From: Agromyces salentinus
Lineage (GTDB): Bacteria > Actinomycetota > Actinomycetes > Actinomycetales > Microbacteriaceae
Reading direction: 5' to 3'
Assembly (NCBI RefSeq): GCF_009749395.1
Contig: NZ_WBIR01000006.1
Location: 124,001-188,000, forward strand
DNA: 64,000 nt
Below the pieces are notes generated by a model. It worked only from the letters and a program-made list of their open reading frames with translations. It did no database searches and was not told the origin of the DNA. Numbering within the stretch: the stretch's first letter is position 1; every line of letters begins with the position of its first letter. The position numbers were made by a program, and so were the translations under genes. Of this stretch, positions 25,417 to 34,011 are shown piece after piece.

Positions 25417-25560
25417 CTACTTCTTGCGGTTCGTGGCCTCGGTGATGTCGCTGCCGGAGGAACGTCCGGCCACCTTCGACTTCTTGTCGGCCCGCTTCTC
25501 CTTGAGCGTGCGGGAGGCCGCGGTCTTCGATGAGGACTTCTTGGGGGACTTGTCGGACAT
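25417..25560 (-). CDS. Small lysine/serine-rich basic protein
   Basis: A 47-residue protein, MSDKSPKKSSSKTAASR at the start and TEATNRKK at the end, very rich in Lys and Ser. The ATG at 25560 has an AAAGG ribosome-binding site eight bases upstream, and a hairpin follows the stop, so it looks like a real monocistronic gene. Such short, conserved, basic proteins are common in Microbacteriaceae but uncharacterised. Disorder and charge suggest nucleic-acid or polyanion binding; that is inference. It diverges from the F420-0 importer cassette. Confidence 0.6.
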   Translation of the reverse strand: MSDKSPKKSSSKTAASRTLKEKRADKKSKVAGRSSGSDITEATNRKK

Positions 25561-25635
25561 GATGACGACCTTTGATCGGGAGCTCGAACGGCCCCGTGCG
25601 CGCAACCCTACGCGGTCGCGCCCCCGCGGGCGTCA

Positions 25636-25744
25636 TAAGATGGAGACGACCGCCGATCCGCTCTGATCGGTCGTGATGGCCCGGGATTGGGCCGTGAGTC
25701 CTCGACAGCTGTCGACGTCCGCACCGAACCGTCCCGGAGGAACC
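25636..25744 (+). promoter_or_regulatory. Structured leader before the F420-0 importer cassette
   Basis: A TAAGAT box at 25636-25641 is followed by a roughly 100-base leader with three potential hairpins: ACGACCG...GATC against GATCGGTCGT (about 25646-25673), GGCCC-GGGATT-GGGCC (about 25678-25693) and a perfect 14-bp palindrome TCGACAGCTGTCGA at 25702-25715. The leader ends in GGAGGA before the ATG. I recognise no known riboswitch class. Confidence 0.4.
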
Positions 25745-26761
25745 ATGCCCAATCCCCGCCGTCGCCCCAGCCATCGCGCCCGCCTCGCGGTCGCCATCGT
25801 CCTGCCGGCCGCCGCGCTGCTGCTCGCCGGATGCGCGAGCCCGACCGCGGCTTCCCCCGAGGCGTCGCCCGCTGACGCGTCCGCCGGATTCCCGCTCACG
25901 CTCGACAACTGCGGCACCGAGGTCACCCTCGAGGCCGCGCCAGAGCGCGTCCTGACCGTCAAGTCCTCCACGCTCGAGCTCATGCTGTCGCTCGGCCTGG
26001 CCGACCGCGTGATCGGCTCGGCGTTCAGCGACGGGCCGCTGCCCGACGACCTCGACGACGCGGCATCCGACATCGAGGTCGTCTCCGACAAGGTGCCCTC
26101 GCAGGAGGCGACGCTCGCGCTCGAGCCCGACCTCGTCTTCGCAGGCTGGGAGTCCAACCTCTCGGCCGAGGGCGCCGGCGAGCGCGATGCCCTGGCGAAG
26201 CTCGGCGTGGCCAGCTACGTCGCACCCGCCGCGTGCAAGGGCGAGGGCTACATGCCGGACCCGCTCACGTTCGACGAGGTGTTCCGCGAGTTCGAGGAGG
26301 CCGGCGACCTCTTCGGGGTTCCGGATGCCGCGGCCGACCTCGTCGCCGAGCAGCGGGCCGAACTCGACGCGATCGAGCCGAACGACGACGGTCTCACCGC
26401 CCTCTGGTACAGCTCGGGCGACGACACCCCGTACGTCGGAGCCGGCATCGGCGCACCGCAGATGATCATGGGCGCCGCCGGCCTCGACAACGTCGCGAAG
26501 GACGTGCACGACACCTGGACCTCGATGAGCTGGGAGGCGATCGTCGATGCGAACCCCGACGTGATCGTGCTCGTCGACGCTGCATGGAACACCGCCGACG
26601 CGAAGATCGCCCAGCTCGAGGCGAACCCGGCGACCGCGGCCCTGCCCGCCGTGCAGGAGCAGCGCTACGTCGTGCTCGACTTCCCGTCGACCGAGGCCGG
26701 CGTCCGCAACGTCGGCGCCGTCGCCTCGACCGTCGAGCAGCTCGGAGCCCTGGGGTACTGA
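25745..26761 (+). CDS. ABC transporter substrate-binding lipoprotein, proposed F420-0 binder (BtuF/FecB-like)
   Basis: A 338-residue exported lipoprotein with lipobox LLAGC (Cys30) and a class III (BtuF/FecB) binding domain. FPLTLDNCGTEVTLEAAPERV is the family's opening and WNTADAKIAQLEANPATAAL the late helix region. The three-gene cassette in an F420 gene neighbourhood fits the actinobacterial group TIGR03868, proposed (not proven) to bind F420-0 for import. The alternative is a siderophore or corrinoid importer, but neither siderophore nor cobalamin genes are nearby whereas cofC, cofD, cofE and fgd are. The ATG at 25745 has a GGAGGA site. TGATG coupling joins it to the permease gene. Confidence 0.8.
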   Translation: MPNPRRRPSHRARLAVAIVLPAAALLLAGCASPTAASPEASPADASAGFPLTLDNCGTEVTLEAAPERVLTVKSSTLELMLSLGLADRVIGSAFSDGPLPDDLDDAASDIEVVSDKVPSQEATLALEPDLVFAGWESNLSAEGAGERDALAKLGVASYVAPAACKGEGYMPDPLTFDEVFREFEEAGDLFGVPDAAADLVAEQRAELDAIEPNDDGLTALWYSSGDDTPYVGAGIGAPQMIMGAAGLDNVAKDVHDTWTSMSWEAIVDANPDVIVLVDAAWNTADAKIAQLEANPATAALPAVQEQRYVVLDFPSTEAGVRNVGAVASTVEQLGALGY

Positions 26762-27855
26762 TGACCATCGCACCGGGTACAGGCACCGACGGGGCTTCCA
26801 CCCCGGAGACCGGCGCGGCACCGGCGCGGCGCTCGTCGGCGCCTGTCCCCGGGCGTGCTGCGCTGGCGTGGGGCGTGCTCCTCGCCGTGCTGCTCGTCGC
26901 ATCCGTGGTCCTGGCCGTCACGATCGGCCCGGCGGGGCTCGCCCCGTCCGACGTGTTCGCGAGCGTCGTCGCCCACCTCGGCTTCGGCGACGCGACCCTC
27001 TCGACCATCCGCGACGGCATCGTCTGGGAACTCCGGATGCCCCGCGTGCTGACCGCCGCCGTCGTCGGCGCCGGCCTCGCGCTCTGCGGCGCGGTGATGC
27101 AGGCGCTCACGCGCAACCCGCTCGCCGACCCGTACCTGCTGGGACTCTCGTCGGGGGCGTCGGTCGGCGCCGTCGTGGTCATCGTGCTCGGCGCGTCGAT
27201 TCTGCTCCCGGCGGCGGCCTTCGCGGGAGCCCTGGCGGCCCTCGTCGCCACGCTCGGGCTCGCCCGCGCCGCAGGCGCCCTGACCCCGACGCGGACGGTG
27301 CTCGCCGGACTCGCGGTGTCGAGCGTCTTCGGCGCCGTCACGAGCCTCGTCATCTTCTGGAGTGCGACGGGCGACAGCTACCGTGAGATCCTCAACTGGC
27401 TGCTCGGCTCCCTCGCCGGCACCGATTGGAACTCGGTCTGGCTCGCCGGCGGCGCGCTCGTCGTCGTCGGCATCCCGCTGCTCGCGAGCGCGCGCACGCT
27501 CGACGGGTTCGCGTTCGGCGACACCGCCGCCGCGGCCCTCGGCATCGACGTCGGCCGCAGCCGGGCCCTGCTGCTGACCGGCACCGCCCTACTGACCGGG
27601 GCGCTCGTCGCCGTGAGCGGATCGATCGGCTTCGTCGGGCTCATCCTGCCGCACGCCGTGCGGCTGCTCGTCGGCGCCAGGCATCGCGCGCTGCTGCCGC
27701 TGTCGGCGCTCGCCGGCGCCCTCTTCCTCCTCTGGGCCGACACCGCCGCCCGCACCCTGTTCGATCCGCGCGAACTGCCCGTCGGCATCCTGACGGCGCT
27801 CATCGGCGGGCCCGTCTTCGCCGTGCTGCTCCTCCGCTCGAGGAGCATCGCATGA
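26761..27855 (+). CDS. ABC transporter permease, proposed F420-0 importer (BtuC/FecCD type)
   Basis: A 364-residue integral membrane protein with about ten helices. Landmarks of the BtuC family are LRMPRVLTAAVVGAGLALCG, then MQALTRNPLADPYLLGLSSG and GSIGFVGLILPHAVRLLVG. The first 35 residues are a Thr/Ala/Pro-rich cytoplasmic tail. It starts at the overlapping TGATG and ends in an ATGA overlap with the ATPase gene, so all three subunits are coupled. Corresponds to the TIGR03869 role in the proposed F420-0 cassette. Confidence 0.85.
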   Translation: MTIAPGTGTDGASTPETGAAPARRSSAPVPGRAALAWGVLLAVLLVASVVLAVTIGPAGLAPSDVFASVVAHLGFGDATLSTIRDGIVWELRMPRVLTAAVVGAGLALCGAVMQALTRNPLADPYLLGLSSGASVGAVVVIVLGASILLPAAAFAGALAALVATLGLARAAGALTPTRTVLAGLAVSSVFGAVTSLVIFWSATGDSYREILNWLLGSLAGTDWNSVWLAGGALVVVGIPLLASARTLDGFAFGDTAAAALGIDVGRSRALLLTGTALLTGALVAVSGSIGFVGLILPHAVRLLVGARHRALLPLSALAGALFLLWADTAARTLFDPRELPVGILTALIGGPVFAVLLLRSRSIA

Positions 27856-28820
27856 CCCGCGTCGACCTCGCGGGCGGTTCGACCCGGACCGGGCGGCCTG
27901 CGACGGGCGCGGGCTCCGGCGGGGCATCCGCTTATGGCGAGGGCCCGAACGGGCTGGACGCGTCGCGACTCCAATTCACGCGCGGCGGGCGACTCGTGGT
28001 CGACGGCGTCGACATCACCGCCCCGCCCGGCTCGGTCAGCGCCCTGCTCGGCCCGAACGGCGCCGGCAAGAGCACGCTCCTGCATCTGATCGCCGGACTC
28101 GAGCGAGCGGATGCCGGTACCGTCGCCCTCGGCGGCCGCGATGTCGGCGCGCTCCGGCGCCGCGACCGGGCCCGCCGCATCGCCATCGCCGAGCAGGAGG
28201 TCCGCGACGCCCCGAACCTCACCGTGCGCGAGGTCGTCGCGCTCGGCCGCACGCCCCACCTCGGGCTCTGGGGCGTGCCGGGCGACGCCGACCACGACGT
28301 CGTCGAGCGCTGCCTGGCCGAGACCGGGCTCGCCGCCTTCGCGCGGCGCGGGTACGACACGCTCTCGGGCGGCGAGCGCCAGCGCGCGAACCTCGCCCGA
28401 GCCCTCGCCCAGGAGCCAGACCTGCTGCTGCTCGACGAACCGACAAACCACCTCGACCTGCGCGCCCAGCTCGGGACGCTGACACTGCTGAGGCGCCTCG
28501 TCGCGGGGGAACCCGCGGTCGATGGCGCCAGAACGGATGCCTCCGGCGCGGCCGCCGGCAAGGCGCCGTCCACGAGGTCGGGCGCCGGCGCCGCTCGGCG
28601 CCCGACCGTGCTCGCCGCGCTGCACGACCTCAACCTCGCGGCGGCCTTCGCCGATCACGTCGTGGTGCTCGCCGAGGGCCGCGTCGTGACCTCCGGCGCC
28701 CCCGACGCGGTGCTGACCGCCGGGCTCATCGCGTCGGTCTGGGGCGTGGACGCGGAGGTGCTCGCGCACCCCGTGACCGGTCGCCCCGTCATCGCCTTCA
28801 CGTCGCTCACCGCCGACTGA
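27852..28820 (+). CDS. ABC transporter ATP-binding protein, proposed F420-0 importer (BtuD/FecE type)
   Basis: A 322-residue ATPase with a roughly 35-residue Gly/Ala-rich N-terminal extension. Walker A GPNGAGKST is at 67-75, signature LSGGERQR at 171-178 and Walker B LLLLDEPTNHLD at 191-202. The H-loop His258 sits in LAALHDLNLAAAF. Between the D-loop and H-loop there is an unusual low-complexity insertion of about 32 residues (219-250, Ala/Gly/Ser/Thr). The core matches FecE/BtuD ATPases, and the context suggests TIGR03873. No gene follows in the operon; a gap of about 130 bases precedes the next lipoprotein gene. Confidence 0.87.
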   Translation: MTRVDLAGGSTRTGRPATGAGSGGASAYGEGPNGLDASRLQFTRGGRLVVDGVDITAPPGSVSALLGPNGAGKSTLLHLIAGLERADAGTVALGGRDVGALRRRDRARRIAIAEQEVRDAPNLTVREVVALGRTPHLGLWGVPGDADHDVVERCLAETGLAAFARRGYDTLSGGERQRANLARALAQEPDLLLLDEPTNHLDLRAQLGTLTLLRRLVAGEPAVDGARTDASGAAAGKAPSTRSGAGAARRPTVLAALHDLNLAAAFADHVVVLAEGRVVTSGAPDAVLTAGLIASVWGVDAEVLAHPVTGRPVIAFTSLTAD

Positions 28821-28951
28821 CGCGGAGGCTCGACCACGGGCCGCCGTCCACTGACCGACCAGGCGGGCAGACCCGGCGGGATCTGGCGGGACCTGGCGGA
28901 GGAGCATTCCGCCCCTTGTCCCCGCACGCCGCCTCTGCCACGATCGGGCGG

Positions 28952-29728
28952 GTGACCCGATCCGATCGGCGCCTCGGCGTCGCCGGGTGCCTCGCCCTGG
29001 CCGCGGCATCCGTCATCCTCCTGAGTTCGTGCGCGGCAGTGACGACGGCCTCCGGGCCGGCCGGTTCCTCCGCTCCGCCGACACCGACGACGCCGAGCGA
29101 GGTCGCCGCCTCGCTCGTCACGATCGACGTGCCCGAGCTCGCTCCGTATCCGGATCCGAGCCCTCCGCTCACCGAGGCGGAGTCCGAGGCGAAGCGCGTC
29201 GCTGATGCCGACGCCCAGTGGCAGGGCCTGCTCAGCACGTATCCGAACGCCGTGCGACCGCCCGATCCGTTCGCGGGCTACCTCACGGAGGAGGAACGCA
29301 AGGAGCCGTTGCGCGCCTGCCTCGAGGCGGCGGGGGTCGCCATCGACGAGGGACGCTCATTGAACCCCGACGATCCGCCCTCGATCGGATGGTCGACGAG
29401 CACGGAGGCGCAGACCATCGCCGCCTTCACCTGCAGCGCCACCCATCCCACGAAGATCACGCGATCCGGCCCCAACGACGCCGAGCTCGGCTGGATCTAC
29501 GACTACATGGTGGCCTTCTTCGCTCCCTGCTACGAGGCCAACGGCATCGACGTGCCCCCACCGCCCGGCCGCGAGGTGTGGGTCGAGACGTGGCCGGGCT
29601 ACGTGTGGTTCCCGAGCTATCACGAGGACCCGCGATTCCGCGACATGACGTTCGAGCTCGAGACCGCCATCCGCGAGGCGTGCCCCGACCCCGACACCTA
29701 CCTGCAGGCGCACCCCGAGCTGCACTGA
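28952..29728 (+). CDS. Putative lipoprotein of unknown function
   Basis: About 258 residues from a GTG at 28952 preceded by a possible leaderless -10 (CACGAT). A basic start, hydrophobic core and lipobox LLSSC mark export and lipidation. The mature part starts with a Pro/Thr/Ala linker and has two short Cys-centred motifs, RACLEAAGVAIDEG and APCYEANGIDVPPPP, resembling the repeated RSCM...G.EY motif of the protein at 51073-52203. I do not recognise a named family. It lies after the F420-0 importer but is probably transcribed separately and is convergent with fgd. Confidence 0.7.
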   Translation: MTRSDRRLGVAGCLALAAASVILLSSCAAVTTASGPAGSSAPPTPTTPSEVAASLVTIDVPELAPYPDPSPPLTEAESEAKRVADADAQWQGLLSTYPNAVRPPDPFAGYLTEEERKEPLRACLEAAGVAIDEGRSLNPDDPPSIGWSTSTEAQTIAAFTCSATHPTKITRSGPNDAELGWIYDYMVAFFAPCYEANGIDVPPPPGREVWVETWPGYVWFPSYHEDPRFRDMTFELETAIREACPDPDTYLQAHPELH

Positions 29729-29791
29729 CGGCGCGACAGGGCACCCGGCGCGCCGAGCAACCCCGTCAGCCAGCCGGGCAGCGCCGCCGCG

Positions 29792-30826
29792 TCAGCCCGC
29801 CGCGCGGGCCCGCAGTCGCGGCGCGAGGTCCCGCTCGAACAGCTGCAGGAACCGCCGCTGGTCGTGCCCGGGCGCGTGGAACACGAGGTGGTTGAAGCCC
29901 CAGTCCATGTACTGCCCGATCTGCTCGACGACCTCGTCGGGGTCGGTGCCCACGATCCAGCGCTTGGCGATCTGCTCGATCGGCAGCGCGTCGGCGGCCT
30001 TCTCCATCTCGACGGGATCGGTGATGTCGTGCTTCTGCTCCTTCGAGAGCGAGAGCGGCGACCAGAACCGGGTGTTGTCGAGCGCGGCCTCCTCGGTCTC
30101 CTCGTACGAGAGCTTGATCTCGATCATGCGGTCGTACTCGTCGAAGGTACGGCCGTCGCTTCGGGCGTCCAGGCCCTCGCGGACGGCGGGCATGAGCTGG
30201 TCGGCGTAGAGCTCGGCGCCCTTGCCCGAGGTGCAGATGAAGCCGTCGCCCGCGCGCCCGGCGTACTTCGCGACCTGCGGTCCGCCCGCGGCGATGTAGA
30301 TGGGGATGCCACCGTCGGGCCGGTCGTAGATCGACGCGTCGTGGGTCGAGTAGTACTCGCCGTCGAAGCTGACCTGGTCCTCATCGCTCCAGAGGGCGCG
30401 CATGAGGCGCACGGACTCGCGCAGGCGCGCATAGCGCTCGCGGAACTCGGGCCAGTTCTGCTCGCCGGCCCCCTGGAAGCCCGTGGCGATCTCGTTGAGC
30501 GCCTCGCCCGTGCCGACGCCGAGGATGACGCGGCCCGGGTAGAGCACGCCCATGGTCGCGAACGCCTGGGCGAGCACCGCCGGGTTGTAGCGGAAGGTGG
30601 GCGTGAGCACCGAGGTGCCGATGCGGATCTTCGAGGTGCGCTCGCCGACGGCCGCCATCCAGGCCAGCGAGAACGGCGCGTGGCCACCGGTGTGACGCCA
30701 GGGCTGGAAGTGATCGCTCGTGAAGACCGACTCCATGCCGTGCGCTTCGGCGGCGACCGCGATCTCGACGAGCTCGCGCGGGTCGAACTGCTCGGCGCTG
30801 GCCTTGTATCCGAGGGTGAGGGTCAT
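29792..30826 (-). CDS. fgd: F420-dependent glucose-6-phosphate dehydrogenase
   Basis: A 344-residue LLM enzyme that oxidises glucose-6-phosphate and reduces F420 to F420H2. It is highly similar over its full length to mycobacterial Fgd1 as I recall it. The motifs [28 protein letters not shown] and [14 protein letters not shown] are all present. Residues equivalent to Fgd1 His40, Trp44, Glu13 and Glu109 are His39, Trp43, Glu12 and Glu108. It overlaps cofC by ATGA and ends a four-gene operon (cofE, LLM enzyme, cofC, fgd) that pairs cofactor synthesis with cofactor reduction. This gives the cell a source of F420H2 for the other LLM enzymes in the window. Confidence 0.95.
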   Translation of the reverse strand: MTLTLGYKASAEQFDPRELVEIAVAAEAHGMESVFTSDHFQPWRHTGGHAPFSLAWMAAVGERTSKIRIGTSVLTPTFRYNPAVLAQAFATMGVLYPGRVILGVGTGEALNEIATGFQGAGEQNWPEFRERYARLRESVRLMRALWSDEDQVSFDGEYYSTHDASIYDRPDGGIPIYIAAGGPQVAKYAGRAGDGFICTSGKGAELYADQLMPAVREGLDARSDGRTFDEYDRMIEIKLSYEETEEAALDNTRFWSPLSLSKEQKHDITDPVEMEKAADALPIEQIAKRWIVGTDPDEVVEQIGQYMDWGFNHLVFHAPGHDQRRFLQLFERDLAPRLRARAAG

Positions 30827-31485
30827 GATGCGTCCTTCCGGTCGGCGAGGCGCGCGACGGCCTCGGCGGTGTGCACGCCGACACCGAGGTGCAGCGCGGT
30901 CTCGAGGGCGTCGACGGTGTCGACGTCGTGGGTGATGCCGGGCAGTGCCGAGGCGTCGAGCTCGACGAAGCCGGCCCCGGCGTGGCGTTCGGCGGATGCC
31001 GCGCCGAAGCGGGGCTCGAACCCGCCGACGGTCGCCGCGGCGAAGGTGGTGCCGGCGCCGTCGGCGTCGCTGATGAAGGACAGCGGATGCCGCGCCGCGG
31101 CGTCCAGCGCCAGGTCGAGCTCGTCGGGGCGGAGGGCCGGCAGGTCGCCGAGCAGCACGGCGACGCGGACCGGAGACGGCCCGCCCGCGGCATCCGCCGG
31201 GCCGACCGGGACGATCTGCGCCCTCGCGATGCCGTGGCGGATGGCGACGTCGAGGCCGCGGTCGGGACTCGTGGGCTCGGGCAGGAACTCCGCCGAACCG
31301 GCGAGGGAGGGGTCGTCGCCGACGACGATGACCCGGCCGACCGTGCGAGCGGCGAGGGCGGCCTCGATCGTGTCGAGGGCGAATGCGCGGGCGAGCTCGG
31401 CCCGCCCGGCATCGGCGATGTCGGGCCCGAGCCGCGTCTTGGCCGCGGGCGCACGTCGCACGGGGATCACGACGGTCCAGCTCAT
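30823..31485 (-). CDS. cofC: Guanylyltransferase of F420 biosynthesis (CofC/FbiD)
   Basis: A 220-residue nucleotidyltransferase that activates 2-phospholactate, PEP or 3-phosphoglycerate with GTP for CofD. Recognisable elements are [16 protein letters not shown] (GTP-binding loop), [13 protein letters not shown] (metal-binding Asp) and [16 protein letters not shown] Gly/Pro-rich insertion ([12 protein letters not shown]) precedes the VAVLLGDLP strand. It overlaps the upstream LLM gene and downstream fgd by ATGA junctions. In actinobacteria PEP is usually the substrate, giving dehydro-F420-0, which then needs a reductase. Confidence 0.9.
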   Translation of the reverse strand: MSWTVVIPVRRAPAAKTRLGPDIADAGRAELARAFALDTIEAALAARTVGRVIVVGDDPSLAGSAEFLPEPTSPDRGLDVAIRHGIARAQIVPVGPADAAGGPSPVRVAVLLGDLPALRPDELDLALDAAARHPLSFISDADGAGTTFAAATVGGFEPRFGAASAERHAGAGFVELDASALPGITHDVDTVDALETALHLGVGVHTAEAVARLADRKDAS

Positions 31486-32474
31486 CGCACGAGCCTCGGC
31501 AGGACCTCGCGCCCGAAGACCTCGAGCCATTCGCGCTGGTTGCGCCCCACGTTGTGCAGGTAGATGCGGTCGAAGCCGAGGTCGATGCAGCGCTGGATGT
31601 GCGCGCGGTGCACGTCGGGATCGCTCGAGACCGTGAGCCGCCCGGTGAAGTCCTCGGGCCGCACCGAACGGGCGAGCTGCTCGAACTCGAAGGGCGAGCG
31701 GATGTCGCCGCGGGCGAAGCGCATGCCCGCGATGGGCCACTCGGTCAGGGCGTTCGCCATGGCCTCCTCGTCGGTCGGCGCCCAGGAGAGGTGCAACTGC
31801 AGCACGCGCGTGAGCTTCGACCGGTCGCGGCCCCCCTCGCGCGCACCCTCGTCGAACCTGGCGAGGAGCATCCGGAGGCGTTCGTCATCGGCTCCCGTCG
31901 TGATGATGCCGTCGACCTGGCGGCCGGCGCGCTTGGCGGTGACCGGGCCCTGGGTGGCGACGTAGATCTCGGGCGCGACGGGCGGCATGGTCCAGAGCCG
32001 CGTGGTCTCGAGCCGGAAGTGGGGGCCCGAGTGACGCACCTCGCGCCCCGCGATCGAGGCCGTGAAGAGCTTCTTGATGACGTCGACGGCCTCGAACATG
32101 CGGTTGATGCGCTCGTGCGCCTCGGGCCAGTAGGTGCCGACGACGTGCTCGTTCAGGGCCTCGCCCGAGCCGATGCCGAGCCAGTGCCTGCCCGGGTACA
32201 TCGAGGCGAGCGTCGCGCTCGCCTGGGCGACCATCGCCGGGTGCCAGCGGAAGGTCGGCGTCGTGACGCCGGGGCCGAGGTCGCCGGTCGTGCGCTCGCC
32301 GAGCGCGGCGAGCACGCTCCAGACGAAGGAGGACTCGCCCTGCTGCGGCAGCCAGGGCTGGAAGTGGTCGGAGGCCATGACGCCCGTGAAGCCGTGCTGC
32401 TCGGCGAGCGCGGCGAGGGCGACCGCCTCGGTGGGCGGGAACTGCTCGAGCATGGCGGCGTATCCGATGTGCAC
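31482..32474 (-). CDS. F420-dependent LLM oxidoreductase, FGD-like paralogue of unknown substrate
   Basis: A 330-residue LLM protein of the G6PDH-like branch (TIGR03557-like). It keeps [16 protein letters not shown] and [14 protein letters not shown], the F420-binding signatures of FGD. The residues FGD uses for the sugar phosphate are less conserved: WRHTGGHAP is WLPQQGESS here. It probably uses F420 with a different substrate (sugar, alcohol or cofactor intermediate). The GTG at 32474 is chosen over 32480 because GGAGG is seven bases upstream. It lies between cofE and cofC, so a role in finishing or recycling F420 is possible. Confidence 0.82.
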   Translation of the reverse strand: MHIGYAAMLEQFPPTEAVALAALAEQHGFTGVMASDHFQPWLPQQGESSFVWSVLAALGERTTGDLGPGVTTPTFRWHPAMVAQASATLASMYPGRHWLGIGSGEALNEHVVGTYWPEAHERINRMFEAVDVIKKLFTASIAGREVRHSGPHFRLETTRLWTMPPVAPEIYVATQGPVTAKRAGRQVDGIITTGADDERLRMLLARFDEGAREGGRDRSKLTRVLQLHLSWAPTDEEAMANALTEWPIAGMRFARGDIRSPFEFEQLARSVRPEDFTGRLTVSSDPDVHRAHIQRCIDLGFDRIYLHNVGRNQREWLEVFGREVLPRLVR

Positions 32475-32533
32475 TGACACCCCTCCATCCTCCCGTGTCC
32501 TGGGAGGCGCTGGGGCAGGTTGCGCCGAATGCG

Positions 32534-33415
32534 CTACGAGTCGCGCCGCAGCGAGCCCTCGCTCTGCGACTCCTCGAAGCCGTCGCGGTAGCCGTTGTCG
32601 TACGCCTCGTCGGCCCCGACGCGGAACAGGTCGCGGTCGGCCGGACGCTGGATGCTCCTGGCACCCGGCAGGTCGAGTTCGCCCACGTACCGGCCGAGCC
32701 CGCGCACCACGGCCACGGGCACGCCGGCCGACTTGCCCTTGACGAGCTCGGCCGCGCCGGCGATCTCGTCGGCCACGCATGGCATCGTCACGGCGAGCGG
32801 CTTGCCCGAGGCATCCGTGCCGCCCCTGAGATCGTCGAAGACGTGGACGCCGGCCGCACCGATCGCGATGTCGGTCTGGCCCTCGCGCCACGGGCGCCCG
32901 AGCGTGTCGGAGAGGATGACCCCGATGGCGTGACCGGTGAGCGAGCGGATGCCGGTGGCGAGCGCCCGAGCGGACGCGTCGGGGTCGACGGGCAGCAGCA
33001 GCACCGTGCCGTCTGGCGCGTTCGACGCGTCGACGCCGGCGGCCGCACCGATGATGCCCTGGCGGTTCTCCACGATGCGCGTGACGCCGCCCTCGTACTC
33101 GCGCGTCGCGATGACCCGTACGGTCTCGTCGGTGATCGCCTGCTCGCGATCGGCCGCGGCGACGACGCGCCCCTCGGCCTTCGAGACGATCTTCGAGGTG
33201 ACAACGAGGATGTCGCCGTCCTCGAGTGCGGTGGACCCGACGATGAGCGCCGCGAGGTCGGCGCCGTGCTCGACTTCGGGCATTCCCTCGATGCCTTCGA
33301 TGCTGTACCCCACGCCCACCCCGATCTTCCGCGCCTCGATCGATCTTGGCAGGTCGGCGGCCCGGCGGCCACCGGCCGCGGCATCCGGGGGCAAGGGGGT
33401 TGATTCCACGGCCAC
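32534..33415 (-). CDS. cofE: Coenzyme F420-0:L-glutamate ligase, single-domain
   Basis: About 293 residues (start uncertain: GTG 33415 or ATG 33430, or further in, as the first roughly 40 residues lack family similarity). CofE adds gamma-linked glutamates to F420-0 with GTP. Core motifs are [54 protein letters not shown] and [20 protein letters not shown]. Unlike mycobacterial FbiB (about 448 residues), it has no C-terminal FMN-reductase domain, so dehydro-F420-0 reduction would need another protein. It is the first gene of the minus-strand F420 operon and diverges from the DUF6328 gene across only about 20 bases. Confidence 0.92.
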   Translation of the reverse strand: MAVESTPLPPDAAAGGRRAADLPRSIEARKIGVGVGYSIEGIEGMPEVEHGADLAALIVGSTALEDGDILVVTSKIVSKAEGRVVAAADREQAITDETVRVIATREYEGGVTRIVENRQGIIGAAAGVDASNAPDGTVLLLPVDPDASARALATGIRSLTGHAIGVILSDTLGRPWREGQTDIAIGAAGVHVFDDLRGGTDASGKPLAVTMPCVADEIAGAAELVKGKSAGVPVAVVRGLGRYVGELDLPGARSIQRPADRDLFRVGADEAYDNGYRDGFEESQSEGSLRRDS

Positions 33416-33424
33416 CCGTCCGCC

Positions 33425-33430
33425 TACCAT
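33425..33430 (+). promoter_or_regulatory. -10 box (TACCAT) for leaderless DUF6328 gene
   Basis: TACCAT lies five bases before the ATG at 33436. The cofE start region overlaps it on the other strand, so the two promoters may interfere. Confidence 0.45.
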
Positions 33431-33435
33431 CGAGC

Positions 33436-33969
33436 ATGGAAGCCCACCACGACGTCGTGCCCGACGATGGCCGCGACGAGACCCCCAACGAGCGCAGCGA
33501 CCGCAACTGGAACGAGATCCTCCAGGAACTCCGGGTCGCGCTCACCGGGACGCAGCTGATCGGCGGCTTCCTCATCGCCGTGGCATTCCAGCCGAGGTTC
33601 GACGACCTCGACGAGTACCAGCTCGTGCTCTACCTGGTCCTGGTCACCCTGGCCGGGCTCGCGACCGTCATCGGGCTCGCCCCCGTGACCCTGCACCGCG
33701 CCCTGTTCCGGCGACGGGTCAAGGAGCGCCTCGTGCTCACGGGCAATCGGCTCCTGATGGCGCATCTCACGGTCGTCGGGCTGCTGCTCGTCGGGGTGAC
33801 CTCGCTCGTGTTCGACGTGGCCGTCTCGAGGCCGGCCGGGTGGTGGGCGCTCGGCGTGGGCACGGTGGTGGTCGTGGTCATGTGGATCGTGATGCCGATC
33901 ATGCGGGCGAACGTCGACGATGACGACGGGCCGGCCGGCGCGAACAGCCCGGGCGGTCGCCACCGCTGA
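33436..33969 (+). CDS. DUF6328 family membrane protein
   Basis: A 177-residue protein with a charged N-terminus containing [20 protein letters not shown], then four predicted membrane helices ([46 protein letters not shown] and [20 protein letters not shown]), and an acidic tail. This matches the DUF6328 pattern of actinobacteria. Function unknown. It appears monocistronic with a leaderless start. Confidence 0.82.
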   Translation: MEAHHDVVPDDGRDETPNERSDRNWNEILQELRVALTGTQLIGGFLIAVAFQPRFDDLDEYQLVLYLVLVTLAGLATVIGLAPVTLHRALFRRRVKERLVLTGNRLLMAHLTVVGLLLVGVTSLVFDVAVSRPAGWWALGVGTVVVVVMWIVMPIMRANVDDDDGPAGANSPGGRHR

Positions 33970-33998
33970 GCGCGTGCATCGAGGTGGGATGCCGACCG

Positions 33999-34004
33999 TA
34001 GGCT
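33999..34004 (+). promoter_or_regulatory. -10 box (TAGGCT) for leaderless exonuclease III gene
   Basis: TAGGCT is seven bases before the ATG at 34012; no Shine-Dalgarno is visible. Confidence 0.45.
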
Positions 34005-34011
34005 TGAACCC

